Origin: Candidatus Paracaedimonas acanthamoebae
GTDB taxonomy: Bacteria; Pseudomonadota; Alphaproteobacteria; Caedimonadales; Caedimonadaceae
DNA length: 64,000 nt
Assembly (NCBI GenBank): GCA_017307065.1
Contig: JAFKGL010000016.1
Location: 1 to 64,000, forward strand
Direction: 5' to 3'
This document shows, one piece after another, positions 27,850 through 35,836 of this stretch. Every line of letters starts with the position of its first letter. Positions within the stretch are counted from its first letter, which is position 1. Made by a program: the position numbers and the translations under genes. The notes under the pieces were generated by a model. The model saw only the letters and a program-made list of their open reading frames with translations. It was not told the origin of the DNA and ran no database searches.

Positions 27850-30048
27850 TTAAAGTTTTACCTTTTTCAAGTTCAAAGCATTCCAGATTACAGACACTGA
27901 GCTTAAGCTCATCGCTGCAGCTGCAACAATTGGACTGAGTAAGTGACCAAGAAAGGGATATAAAACACCTGCTGCAATGGGCACACCTAGAATATTGTAG
28001 ATAAAGGCTAGAAAGAGATTTTGCTTAATATTCTTTATCACTTCAGAGCTTAAGCGTCTTGCTTGTATAATACCTCTTAGATCCCCCTTAACAAGGGTAA
28101 TCCCTGCACTATGAATAGCAGCATCTGTGCCTGTCCCCATTGCAATACCAACATCCGCTTGAGCAAGGGCTGGAGCATCATTAATGCCATCCCCTGCCAT
28201 GGCAACCTTTGCCCCTGATGCTTGAAGAGATTTAATAATTTCGAGTTTATCGACAGGTGTAGCACCTGCTTTTACATCCTTAATGCCGAGCTGACCAGCA
28301 ACAGCTTTAGCTGTTGCCTCATGATCTCCTGTGACCATATACATCTTAATGCCTAAATCTCTTAGATGATTAATTGCTTCTTTTGAGGAGTCCTTGAGAG
28401 GATCAGCAATACCAATGATGCCTTTTAATTCTTTATTGAGTGCAACAAATATTATTGTTTGAGCGTCTCTTCTTAAATTATCAGCTTGGCTCATAAACGA
28501 GGATGTATTGACATCATTTTCTTCAAGAAAGCTTTTATTCCCTACCATAATCTCTTTGCCTTCTATAAGCCCTCTGGCGCCTTTACCAATGATTGTTTGA
28601 AACCCTTCGAGCTTTAAAAGAGGTAAGTTCAGTTTTTGTGCTCTTCTGACAATTGCTTGTGCTAAAGGATGCTCGCTCGCAATCTCAAGGCTTGCAGCAT
28701 AGCGCAAGAGCTCTTCATTCTTTATGCTGTTATCTGTAAAAATTGAAACAACCTGAGGCTTGCCAAGCGTTAAGGTCCCTGTTTTATCAACGATCAGCGT
28801 ATCCACTTTCTCTAATGTCTCTATTGCTTCTGCATTTTTAATAAGGATTCCCTTTTGCGCGCCTAAGGACGTCCCCATCATAATCGACATCGGTGTTGCA
28901 AGGCCTAACGCACAGGGGCACGCAATAATAAGAACCGCAACTGCATTAATGAGAGCAAAGTTAAGACGAGGCTCAGGCCCATAATTAAACCAAGCAACAA
29001 ATGTAATGATGGCCGCCACAATCACAAAAGGGACAAAATAAGAAGAAGTGAGGTCTGCCATTCTTTGGATAGGCGCTTTCGTTCTTTGCGCATCACTCAC
29101 AAGCTGAACTATTTTGGCAAGAAAAGTCTCACCTTGCTCTTTTTCAACCCTCATGAGGAATGACCCTGCTCCATTGAGAGTTCCTGCTATAACCTTTGAG
29201 CCAATGCTTTTATCAACTGGGATAGGCTCCCCTGTGACCATGGATTCATCCACCAGGCTTGTTCCTTCCAGTACAACGCCATCAAGAGGAATTTTCTCAC
29301 CAGGACGAACTCTTAAGATATCACCAATCCTTATATTGCTAATTTGAGTATCGTGTTCATGACCATTCTCTTTCACAAATCTTGCTGTATCAGGCATAAG
29401 CTTTAAAAGAGATTTAAGAGCTTGAGTGGTCTGTTGTCTCGCCTTTAACTCTAACACTTGCCCTAAAAGAGCAAGTGCTGTGATAAGAGATGCTGATTCA
29501 AAATAAAGGGCAACTTCATGACCATGTACTATTGTCGTTGAGGGGAATAAATGCGGCCAAAAAAGTGCCACGCAGCTATAGATATATGCAGTTCCAATCC
29601 CTAAGGCGAGCAGTGTAAACATATTGAGGTTCTTATTCTGCAACGATGTAACGGCTCTTTGAAAAAATGGCCCTCCAGCCCAGATAACGACTGGAGTGGA
29701 TAAAACAAACTCACTCCACCTTAAGAAGAAAGAAGATAGATTATTGAAGATATCCTCTTTCACCATAGTCCCCATTGAAAGCAAAAGAACAAAGGCTGAA
29801 AGGATGGCAGCGCCCCAAAAGCGCTTTTGCATATCTTCAAGTTCGGGATTATGCCCCTCGTCGAGTGAAATTGCTTTAGGCTCTAGTGCCATCCCACACT
29901 TAAGGCAAATTCCAGGACCTTGACTTATGACCTCTGGGTGCATGGGACAAGTGTATTCAACAGCTTTTGTTGAAGTCGGCTTAATTGTCTTTTCGCTTCT
30001 CTTTTGGTAATTTGAGCAACACTGAGGAGAATAGTGGTTTTGGGTCAT
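27850..30048 (-). CDS. Copper-translocating P1B-type ATPase
   Basis: A 732-residue metal-pumping ATPase. No N-terminal CxxC HMA domain is present; instead a short heavy-metal-binding domain reads [20 protein letters not shown] (about 32-51). Eight membrane helices follow, with the ion-binding ACPCALG motif, actuator GEPIPVDKS, phosphorylation site [20 protein letters not shown] and [20 protein letters not shown]. The last helices carry [11 protein letters not shown] and [13 protein letters not shown], the Cu(I) signature (YN and MxxSS). It is translationally coupled (ATGA) to the MerR gene upstream. Confidence 0.93.
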   Translation of the reverse strand: MTQNHYSPQCCSNYQKRSEKTIKPTSTKAVEYTCPMHPEVISQGPGICLKCGMALEPKAISLDEGHNPELEDMQKRFWGAAILSAFVLLLSMGTMVKEDIFNNLSSFFLRWSEFVLSTPVVIWAGGPFFQRAVTSLQNKNLNMFTLLALGIGTAYIYSCVALFWPHLFPSTTIVHGHEVALYFESASLITALALLGQVLELKARQQTTQALKSLLKLMPDTARFVKENGHEHDTQISNIRIGDILRVRPGEKIPLDGVVLEGTSLVDESMVTGEPIPVDKSIGSKVIAGTLNGAGSFLMRVEKEQGETFLAKIVQLVSDAQRTKAPIQRMADLTSSYFVPFVIVAAIITFVAWFNYGPEPRLNFALINAVAVLIIACPCALGLATPMSIMMGTSLGAQKGILIKNAEAIETLEKVDTLIVDKTGTLTLGKPQVVSIFTDNSIKNEELLRYAASLEIASEHPLAQAIVRRAQKLNLPLLKLEGFQTIIGKGARGLIEGKEIMVGNKSFLEENDVNTSSFMSQADNLRRDAQTIIFVALNKELKGIIGIADPLKDSSKEAINHLRDLGIKMYMVTGDHEATAKAVAGQLGIKDVKAGATPVDKLEIIKSLQASGAKVAMAGDGINDAPALAQADVGIAMGTGTDAAIHSAGITLVKGDLRGIIQARRLSSEVIKNIKQNLFLAFIYNILGVPIAAGVLYPFLGHLLSPIVAAAAMSLSSVSVIWNALNLKKVKL

Positions 30049-30482
30049 GATTCTTCTCCCTTGGGCGTACTATCACCCTCAAAAGCTTCTATAATAGGAC
30101 ACTCTTCTATCCTACCTTCTCCTTTGCAGCATCCAACAAGATGCTCAAGGCTATTTTTGATTTTTTGTAGGTTTTCTATTTTTTCTTTAATCTGCTGAAT
30201 CTTATGAAGCGATTTCTGATAAACATCATTTCTTGCAGTAAAAGCATTATTTTTGAGTGATAGAAGCTCTTTGATCTCAGCTAAGGAGAAACCTAATTCT
30301 TGAGCTTTTTTAATAAATCGAACACGTTTTATATCTTGTTCAGAAAATATCCTATATCCTGAAACTGTACGATGAGGTTTATTTAAAAGAGACTTACGCT
30401 CGTAAAAGCGGATAGTTTCAATTCCAACGCCAGCCTTTTGGGCTATTTTCTTAATAGTAAGTGCTTTATCGAGTGCCTTCAT
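30045..30482 (-). CDS. MerR-family heavy-metal-responsive regulator
   Basis: A 145-residue regulator: winged HTH at 10-75 ([40 protein letters not shown]), a dimerisation coiled coil (85-115) and a metal loop [18 protein letters not shown], whose Cys pair plus CP fits the HMRTR/CueR-like group. It binds its own promoter and untwists it when metal is bound. It is the first gene of the operon, overlapping the ATPase start, so it regulates itself as well as the transport genes. Confidence 0.92.
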   Translation of the reverse strand: MKALDKALTIKKIAQKAGVGIETIRFYERKSLLNKPHRTVSGYRIFSEQDIKRVRFIKKAQELGFSLAEIKELLSLKNNAFTARNDVYQKSLHKIQQIKEKIENLQKIKNSLEHLVGCCKGEGRIEECPIIEAFEGDSTPKGEES

Positions 30483-30512
30483 ATTATTTCTCTTAACTTT
30501 CTCTATAAGTTC

Positions 30513-30544
30513 AGTCTAAACCCTGTACCTAAGTATAAGGTCAA
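30513..30544 (-). promoter_or_regulatory. MerR-type promoter of the metal operon
   Basis: On the minus strand TTGACC (-35, 30544-30539) is separated by an abnormally long spacer (19-20 bp) from TTAGAC/TAGACT (-10, about 30518-30513). The spacer holds a dyad with arms of ACC-[CT]-T-[AG]-TAC type (30520-30541): ACCTTATAC / GTACAGGGT. This is the classic MerR/CueR promoter design. It lies about 30 bp before the regulator gene. No other gene is visible in 30483-30661. Confidence 0.85.
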
Positions 30545-30661
30545 GAGGTAAATAATAAGATAAGAATGTTTGACTTACTGATGTTTTAAAAGTGAAATTT
30601 TTACTTTGTACAAATGATAATATCGCTATTAAGCGTTAAGATTAGTTGAGGAAACCTTACT

Positions 30662-31303
30662 CTAGCGCCTAAACATCCAATTAATTCTAGCTGCACGCTT
30701 AATCTTGACATCATAGATGGTAGAACCTAATACACTCGATGGGTTGATTGCTTTTAAATTATAGACATCTGGCTCTGAAGTTAGCTCTATGTAACGTAGC
30801 ATCAGACCACCATTTTCTAATTCTACGATCAGAGGCTCATCTGTAATAAAGGCTAATTGCTCATGCGGAATAATTTTACCTGCAACGTGATCCCCTGGCT
30901 TATAAAAAGGGAGCGCACTATCATCATAAATCACAAGCATCAAAGAATCTTTATAAAACTCCTTAAATGCGGCTGTTGCTCGCCATATGAACTCTTCCTC
31001 ATCGCTGATAGATAGAGGTAGGAAATTAGAATTCTGAATGGATGATACCCCTAAGTCTATGGGTGCAGCCCCTTTTCCTGTCATGATCCACTCAGCGCTT
31101 ACTTTAATACCTTCTTTACTCAAAATGCTTGCTAGATTCTCAGCGACTTCTTCTGAAAAAGCGGATGTTCCGTTCTCCCAAGCTGCTAAGGAATTAGCAC
31201 TTAGTTTATGTTTTTTTGCAAAGATCGTACGCGGGAGTTCTGTAAGGCTTCTTGCCTGCTTTAGTCTTGCTGCTGCCTCTTTATTTGGCTGTCTCACATT
31301 CAT
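30662..31303 (-). CDS. Phage-type repressor with XRE HTH and S24-like C-terminus
   Basis: A 213-residue protein with an N-terminal HTH (RLKQARSLTELPRTIFAKKH, SANSLAAWENGTSAFSEEVA; about 11-65) and a C-terminal LexA/S24-like domain: DDSALPFYKPGDHVAGKIIP has the catalytic-type Ser-x-x-P-x-x-x-x-GD arrangement, but the expected Lys position reads LMLRYIELT (Arg) and no Ala-Gly cleavage bond is evident. It is probably a non-cleaving repressor of the mobile element. It is divergent from the HTH/rep genes, with a palindromic operator between. Confidence 0.8.
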   Translation of the reverse strand: MNVRQPNKEAAARLKQARSLTELPRTIFAKKHKLSANSLAAWENGTSAFSEEVAENLASILSKEGIKVSAEWIMTGKGAAPIDLGVSSIQNSNFLPLSISDEEEFIWRATAAFKEFYKDSLMLVIYDDSALPFYKPGDHVAGKIIPHEQLAFITDEPLIVELENGGLMLRYIELTSEPDVYNLKAINPSSVLGSTIYDVKIKRAARINWMFRR

Positions 31304-31420
31304 AAATCTATCTTTCCATCTACTCTATTGTTCTATGTCGTTTATTTAACATCTATATAGACACATCTTTATCTATCAATCAACTGATAATTTATTATAA
31401 ATGATATATTGTTATATTTT

Positions 31421-31469
31421 ATATTAACATTGTTAATATATTGACATAATTACCTACTGGGTCTATCTT
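31421..31469 (+). promoter_or_regulatory. Palindromic operator abutting the promoter of the rep module
   Basis: ATATTAACATTGTTAATAT (31421-31439) is a perfect 19-bp palindrome about one central base. It directly abuts TTGACA (31441-31446), which has a 17-bp spacer to TATCTT (31464-31469), and an AGAGGAG ribosome site precedes the ATG at 31505. The placement fits repression by the divergent S24-like repressor. A second short palindrome, TCTATATAGA, lies at 31352-31361. Confidence 0.7.
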
Positions 31470-31504
31470 GCTTAGGAATCACATAAAAAAGAGGAGAAAA
31501 ACCC

Positions 31505-31738
31505 ATGGACAATAGATTCTTAACCCCCGCAGCTTTAGCCCAAAGATGGAACCTGGAGCCTAATACACTTGGGCAATGGCGATGGAATGGTCGAGGACCT
31601 AAGTATCTTAAGATTGGTCGCAGAGTCTTATATCGCTTGTGTGATGTTGAAGAATTTGAAAAACGCAGCCTTCGGCAGCACACGTCTCAGACTTTTGTTG
31701 ATGAATCTAATGAGACTAGCAATTTTTTATACACATAA
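31505..31738 (+). CDS. Small HTH DNA-binding protein (AlpA/excisionase-like)
   Basis: A 77-residue MerR-like HTH protein: LTPAALAQRWNLEPNTLGQW followed by RWNGRGPKYLKIGRRVLYRL is the helix-turn-helix-17 pattern of excisionases and AlpA activators. A strong ribosome site (AAGAGGAG) precedes it. It is the first gene of the rightward mobile-element operon and may act in excision control or rep regulation; no integrase is near to settle this. Confidence 0.75.
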   Translation: MDNRFLTPAALAQRWNLEPNTLGQWRWNGRGPKYLKIGRRVLYRLCDVEEFEKRSLRQHTSQTFVDESNETSNFLYT

Positions 31739-31752
31739 TGCAGGCATCATGA

Positions 31753-32241
31753 ATGACAAAACTTCTTATTAATGAGACGCCTTTACAAATATTCCCAACT
31801 TTAGCAAGGAAAATTGGCTTAAATGAGGCCATTGTACTTCAACAGATGCATTATTGGCTTCATTTTCATAGAGATAATCAGCATAGGGTTTACAATGCCT
31901 CTGAACAGTGGCAAAAGCAGTTCCCATTTTGGTCAAGAGATACCATAAAGCATACTATTATCTCTTTAAAGAGGCAGAATCTCATCACCGACGCCAAGTT
32001 AAGCCAAAAAAATTCCAGGCAATGCCAGGGGTACACAATCAACTATCAGGCATTAGAGAGCATCACAGCATGTAACAATCGAACAGGTCAAATTGATACG
32101 ATCGAAGAGACACTCCTCACATCCGATCATAACAAAATGACACGATCGATTATAACAATATGCTCAGAACATTTTGACACAATCGAAGATAACAGATGCT
32201 CTACAGCTGATGGCTATAAGGAATACTTTTATGAATCTTAA
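31753..32241 (+). CDS. Winged-helix replication-like protein, short paralog
   Basis: A 162-residue protein. Residues 1-100 (PLQIFPTLARKIGLNEAIVL, QQMHYWL, FPFWSRDTIKHTIISLKRQN) are close to those of the next gene: same fold, same order, with a winged-helix pattern known in phage and plasmid replication initiators. The remainder, rich in Asn/Thr, is encoded by iteron-like DNA repeats and has no visible domain. It overlaps the next gene, whose start lies inside its 3' end. It may be a truncated duplicate or a regulatory half-protein. Confidence 0.65.
   Translation: MTKLLINETPLQIFPTLARKIGLNEAIVLQQMHYWLHFHRDNQHRVYNASEQWQKQFPFWSRDTIKHTIISLKRQNLITDAKLSQKNSRQCQGYTINYQALESITACNNRTGQIDTIEETLLTSDHNKMTRSIITICSEHFDTIEDNRCSTADGYKEYFYES
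32071..32186. repeat. Iteron-like repeats, cluster 1 (inside the short rep gene)
   Basis: Three copies of a 17-bp core: CAAATTGATACGATCGA (32089-32105), CAAAATGACACGATCGA (32133-32149) and CATTTTGACACAATCGA (32170-32186), at 44- and 37-bp steps. The first is part of a 35-bp unit starting TGTAACAATCGA (32071). Copies 1 and 3 are read in one frame (Q-I-D-T-I-E, H-F-D-T-I-E) and copy 2 in another (K-M-T-R-S), so the DNA rather than the protein seems to be conserved. Confidence 0.65.
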
Positions 32242-33685
32242 TCCAGAACCTTCCTTAGAACCATCTTCTTTACCAAAAGGCCGACTTCTTATGGATGAAA
32301 TGCCTCTTCAGTTGCTGCCAACCTTGGCGACAAAGGTAGGCTTAAATGAAGCTATTGTCCTGCAGCAAATGCATTATTGGCTTACATCTAGTCATAATAA
32401 GAATTTTATTAACAATCGCCATTGGGTCTATAATTCTTATGAAGGGTGGCACCAACAGTTCCCGTTTTGGTCAAAAGAGACCATCAAGAGAACTATTTAT
32501 TCCCTTGAAAAACAGAAGCTCATCTTAAGTTGTAAGCTGCGTGAACAAAGACTTGATCATCGCAAATGGTACACCATCAATTACCAAGCATTAGAGGGGG
32601 TTAAACTATGTAACAATCGATTGGGTCAAAATGACACGATCCAACATCAAGAATTTGTAACAATCGATCGTAGCAAAATGACACGATCCAACATAACAAA
32701 ACGACCTGATCATTATAAGGAACAGAGACTACATACAGAGATTACTCATAAAACCCTCTCTCTCATCTCTCCCCTTAATTCCCCAAGCAGCATCCCTCAT
32801 CAAACACAAGAGGAAGAGAGAGAAGAGATTGGATTAAAAATGATGGAGATGTTCTCAAAGTATGTTCTTCAAGGCCAAGAACTTCTCCTTCATCCTGTGA
32901 GAATGAGCCAACTTAAGCATGTCTTAAACACTCAACTCAAGGGGAACTTTGAGAACTGGGAGAGAGTTTGCCAAAACATTACAAAATCCAAGTTTTTGAT
33001 GGGAGAAGCTCAATCCTCAGATTTTAAAGCAACGCTGGATTGGGTGATCACAAAAGATCATGCCATCAAGATTTTTGAAGGCAATGCTTACGGCATTGGC
33101 GACCGGGTAATCTCTAATACCTCACCAACCTCTTCAGAAGAAGCTCAAGAAGCTTTTATTCTTGAGTTTACAACTTCCAACAAACATCCTCTTTGGATTC
33201 AAACAGGTCTCATTCTCTCGAAGAAGGTTGGATTTTGCACCTTCAAGGGCTGGATTTCTGCCCTTGACATTCTTGAGACCCAAAATGATCACGTAACCCT
33301 TTGTGCACCTTCTAAATTTATTCGAGATTATGTGAGCAAAAATCTGATGAATCTCCCCATCCAACAAGCTTTAGAATCAGTGTTAGGGTATGAGCTTAGA
33401 TTTGTGCTTGTGAATACTGGCTCTAATCTGGAAAGCAAGCCTGAGGCACCTCAAGGGGAAGCTCAACCCATCTCTATCTCGGAAGACTCAAGCCAAGTAC
33501 CTGCTCTTAGTGAGCAAAACGCTGCTGTTTCACCTTTAACTCAGCCTCAAATACAAAATTTAACTGCCCCACCCTTGGATATCAACAAGGGCTTATTTCC
33601 CCCTCTCAGAAACCCCTTTTTTGGAAGTTCTGATCCACCCCTAAAGCCGCCCAATACGCAAGAATTAAGCAATGAATACAATTAG
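32231..33685 (+). CDS. Replication initiator-like protein: winged helix plus DnaA N-terminal-like domain
   Basis: A 484-residue protein. The N-terminal winged helix (about 20-125: MPLQLLPTLATKVGLNEAIV, FPFWSKETIKRTIYSLEKQK) is paralogous to the preceding gene. A middle segment (about 195-280) is helical. Residues about 305-395 (LWIQTGLILSKKVGFCTFKG, APSKFIRDYVSKNLMN) match the DnaA domain I-like fold used to contact helicase or replisome. The tail is Pro/Ser-rich. ATG 32231 is chosen over 32174 because TAAGGA lies just upstream. It is probably the initiator of the mobile element. Confidence 0.65.
   Translation: MNLNPEPSLEPSSLPKGRLLMDEMPLQLLPTLATKVGLNEAIVLQQMHYWLTSSHNKNFINNRHWVYNSYEGWHQQFPFWSKETIKRTIYSLEKQKLILSCKLREQRLDHRKWYTINYQALEGVKLCNNRLGQNDTIQHQEFVTIDRSKMTRSNITKRPDHYKEQRLHTEITHKTLSLISPLNSPSSIPHQTQEEEREEIGLKMMEMFSKYVLQGQELLLHPVRMSQLKHVLNTQLKGNFENWERVCQNITKSKFLMGEAQSSDFKATLDWVITKDHAIKIFEGNAYGIGDRVISNTSPTSSEEAQEAFILEFTTSNKHPLWIQTGLILSKKVGFCTFKGWISALDILETQNDHVTLCAPSKFIRDYVSKNLMNLPIQQALESVLGYELRFVLVNTGSNLESKPEAPQGEAQPISISEDSSQVPALSEQNAAVSPLTQPQIQNLTAPPLDINKGLFPPLRNPFFGSSDPPLKPPNTQELSNEYN
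32609..32713. repeat. Iteron-like repeats, cluster 2 (inside the long rep gene)
   Basis: Two 35-bp units (32609-32643 and 32656-32690) share TGTAACAATCGAT at the start and end in the identical core CAAAATGACACGATCCA (32627-32643 and 32674-32690). A weaker copy, CAAAACGACCTGATCA, follows at 32697-32712. The two perfect cores are read in different frames (QNDTIQ and KMTRS), which argues for a DNA-level role such as initiator binding. The repeats sit just after the winged-helix coding region, as lambda-type origins do inside gene O. Confidence 0.7.
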
Positions 33686-33699
33686 TGAAAGGAATAAAA

Positions 33700-33861
33700 A
33701 TGAAATTAACACTTGTAAAAAAAGCACCCTTTACCAGCCTTGAGCGAGATACCGTACTCACTGAGGCACAAAAACAATTTCAAATGAGGAACTTGAAGAA
33801 AATGATTCGCTTTATAAAAGCACAGCTTAAGCGATTAGAGAAAGAAGGAACCATAGATTAG
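33700..33861 (+). CDS. Small basic protein, 53 residues
   Basis: An ATG with a good AAGGA site 9 bp upstream opens a 53-codon frame ending at TAG 33859-33861. The product (MKLTLVKKAPFTSLERDTVL... MIRFIKAQLKRLEKEG) is basic with an amphipathic C-terminal helix. No family recognised. It lies 14 bp after the initiator gene, so it probably belongs to the same operon. Confidence 0.55.
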   Translation: MKLTLVKKAPFTSLERDTVLTEAQKQFQMRNLKKMIRFIKAQLKRLEKEGTID

Positions 33862-33865
33862 GACA

Positions 33866-33905
33866 GAGACCGCGCAAAGAATTCGACCTCTCACGCGCGG
33901 GTCTC
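33866..33905 (+). other. Long GC-rich hairpin before the transfer operon (candidate oriT or control element)
   Basis: GAGACCGCGC (33866-33875) can pair with GCGCGGGTCTC (33895-33905, one bulged base) across a 19-nt loop. No T-run follows, so a rho-independent terminator is unlikely. It stands alone between the small-protein gene and the pilin gene. It could be an oriT-type inverted repeat, a translational control hairpin or a protein-binding site. Confidence 0.45.
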
Positions 33906-33936
33906 CGGTACACCAACAACACAATGGAGTGAATTA

Positions 33937-34275
33937 ATGTACAACCCACTTATACCCTACTTTAAAGAAAAAGGGGGCCTTTTAAATATCACAAGACCAC
34001 TCAAGAGGTATTTCACCCTTCTTGGTGCTGCTCTTTATCATCACAGCCTTCAAGCTGCTGAAAATGACATGGTCTTGAAGGATGTCTTTGCGAAGATTGA
34101 AAAAACCCTCACAGGGGGTGGTTTTAGGCTTGCAACTATCGCAGGCGGCCTTGGCGGCATTGTCATTTCAGGCGTTAAAGGAAACTGGCCTGTTGCAGGT
34201 CTTTTCTTAGGTCTTGCTGTCACAGCTCATGCCTTCGTGGACTGGGTTAAAGCCAGTTACACTTTTTTGATTTAG
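33937..34275 (+). CDS. traA: F-type pilin-like protein (TraA/VirB2-like)
   Basis: A 112-residue precursor with a long N-terminal leader ending near LQAAEN and two hydrophobic helices (about 62-84 and 87-108: TIAGGLGGIVISGVKGNW, GLFLGLAVTAHAFVDWV) separated by a short basic loop, the pilin layout. Its position directly before traL is the classic traA position. A GGAG site precedes the ATG. Sequence similarity to F pilin is weak, so the call rests mainly on layout and context. Confidence 0.7.
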   Translation: MYNPLIPYFKEKGGLLNITRPLKRYFTLLGAALYHHSLQAAENDMVLKDVFAKIEKTLTGGGFRLATIAGGLGGIVISGVKGNWPVAGLFLGLAVTAHAFVDWVKASYTFLI

Positions 34276-34285
34276 GGAGCGTGCT

Positions 34286-34579
34286 ATGCGTGAACGTGGA
34301 AAACACTTGCTCCTTCATCATCTGGATTCTCCTGCCAGGTGGTTGATTTTTACCAAGGATGAAGCTGCCGCTCTTTTGATCCCTCTTCTTGTGGGACTTG
34401 GCACATCCCATCAAGGCTCAGGACTCTTGGTGGGTCTCACCTTTTGCTGGGCACTACGCAAACTCCGCAAGATGGCAGGCCAAGGCGCCCTCAAGCATTT
34501 GATGTACTGGTACCTGCCTCATAACAAAGCCAAACTTCCTTTAACGCCGCCTTCACATATCAGGGAGTGGGTGTCATGA
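34286..34579 (+). CDS. traL: Conjugal transfer protein TraL
   Basis: A 97-residue small inner-membrane protein of the F-type T4SS core (VirB3-like). Seen: a basic N-terminus, one hydrophobic region (AAALLIPLLVGLGTSHQGSG, LLVGLTFCWALRKLRK) and the hallmark end GALKHLMYWYLPHNK. It sits between the pilin and traE, with traE starting inside its stop codon. Confidence 0.88.
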   Translation: MRERGKHLLLHHLDSPARWLIFTKDEAAALLIPLLVGLGTSHQGSGLLVGLTFCWALRKLRKMAGQGALKHLMYWYLPHNKAKLPLTPPSHIREWVS

Positions 34580-35145
34580 AAGAAAAGCTTCAGCATTTAA
34601 GGCTTCAAGATCTTTTAAGGCACAGAAATTACCTAACCTTTATAGCGTCAGGTCTTCTTGGCTCAAACCTGCTCATGACCTTTGCTTTGTGTACCCAGAG
34701 TGAGCGGGTTGTGCTTGTGCCACCGCATCTCACAGGGGCTACGTGGGTTGAGCGAAGTAAAGTCTCGCCTCAGTATCTGGAAGAGATGGCTTTGTTCTTT
34801 GGAAGCATTCTCTTAAACAAAACTCCTCAAAGTGCTTCCTATCTCCATGAACTCTTGCTTCGTTATGCAGAAACAAGTGGCATTGGTATGCTCAAGCACC
34901 AACTTCGAGAAGAAGAAGAGAGATATCAAAAAAGTGGGCTTAGCACCTCATTTTATCCCAAAAAGGTTGTTGTTCGGGAGAAGAACTTACAAGTGGATCT
35001 CTCTGGCGAGATGGTCGGTTATGTCAGTCAAAAGTGCATTTTCCAGCGTGAAGAGACCTACCGCCTCACCTTTTCTTTTGCTCATGGGCGATTGCTCATC
35101 ACCTCCTTTAAACCTCTGACAGGAAAGGAGCAAGACCATGCGTAA
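34576..35145 (+). CDS. traE: Conjugal transfer protein TraE
   Basis: A 189-residue VirB8/TraE-type assembly factor: short cytoplasmic N-terminus, one membrane helix (about 18-40, LTFIASGLLGSNLLMTFALC), then a periplasmic alpha/beta domain with VLVPPHLTGATWVERSKVSP, FYPKKVVVREKNLQVDLSGE and YRLTFSFAHGRLLITSF. ATG 34576 overlaps the traL stop (ATGA) and is preferred over the in-frame GTG at 34567. Confidence 0.9.
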   Translation: MKEKLQHLRLQDLLRHRNYLTFIASGLLGSNLLMTFALCTQSERVVLVPPHLTGATWVERSKVSPQYLEEMALFFGSILLNKTPQSASYLHELLLRYAETSGIGMLKHQLREEEERYQKSGLSTSFYPKKVVVREKNLQVDLSGEMVGYVSQKCIFQREETYRLTFSFAHGRLLITSFKPLTGKEQDHA

Positions 35146-35836
35146 GTTTCCACTTCTAGCAGTATCTTTACTTGCTCCTGCCGCCAGTGCTGTTCAAATT
35201 CTTTCCATTAAAAATCATGGCTCCAGCGAAGTCATGATCTCAAGTACTGAACACACGCGAATATCGGTTGAGAATGATCGCATTGCTCAGCTCTTTGGTA
35301 TAGATGGGCGGCTTTCTTTTGAGCTCGACGAGATGAACGGCCAAGTGTTTATCACCCCCACCCCAGGTACTGAAGGTCAATCGCTCCTTATCACTCTCAC
35401 GACAGAAAAGGGTTTAACCCATGATCTCAGGGTTAAACCCTCAAGAAGATCAGCTGAAGCCATTTTATTGAGGCCAAAGACGCAAGGGTTACAAGAGAAA
35501 ACTTCTCCGCTACACAGCTATCAAGGGTTAATGCTTGAGTTGATAAAGTCTTACGCAACTGGTGTCTTAAAAGAGCCTTATAAGGTTGTTGCACTTCAAA
35601 ACAATCTTTCAGAGAAGATTGAACCTAAGCTGGCTCTTCAACCTATAAAAGAGATCTACTCTCCTCAGTTCATTGGAAAGGTTTGCCAGGTCAAAAATGA
35701 AGGGGGCGCAACGCTTCTTTTAAGCCCTCATCATTTTGCCAAATTTAAGCCTTTGGCCATCGTTTTCTCAACAAGAGTGCTTAAACCTTTATTACAAACT
35801 GAAGTGCTTCTTATTTTAGCAAGGAGTGGATCATGA
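35138..35836 (+). CDS. traK: Conjugal transfer outer-membrane complex protein TraK
   Basis: A 232-residue secreted VirB9/secretin-like protein with a signal peptide (ends near AASAVQ). The TraK core is visible: HTRISVENDRIAQLFGIDGR, LSFELDEMNGQVFITPTPGT, LTTEKGLTHDLRVKPSRR. With TraB and TraV it forms the envelope-spanning core ring. It starts inside the traE 3' end (8-bp overlap). Confidence 0.9.
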   Translation: MRKFPLLAVSLLAPAASAVQILSIKNHGSSEVMISSTEHTRISVENDRIAQLFGIDGRLSFELDEMNGQVFITPTPGTEGQSLLITLTTEKGLTHDLRVKPSRRSAEAILLRPKTQGLQEKTSPLHSYQGLMLELIKSYATGVLKEPYKVVALQNNLSEKIEPKLALQPIKEIYSPQFIGKVCQVKNEGGATLLLSPHHFAKFKPLAIVFSTRVLKPLLQTEVLLILARSGS

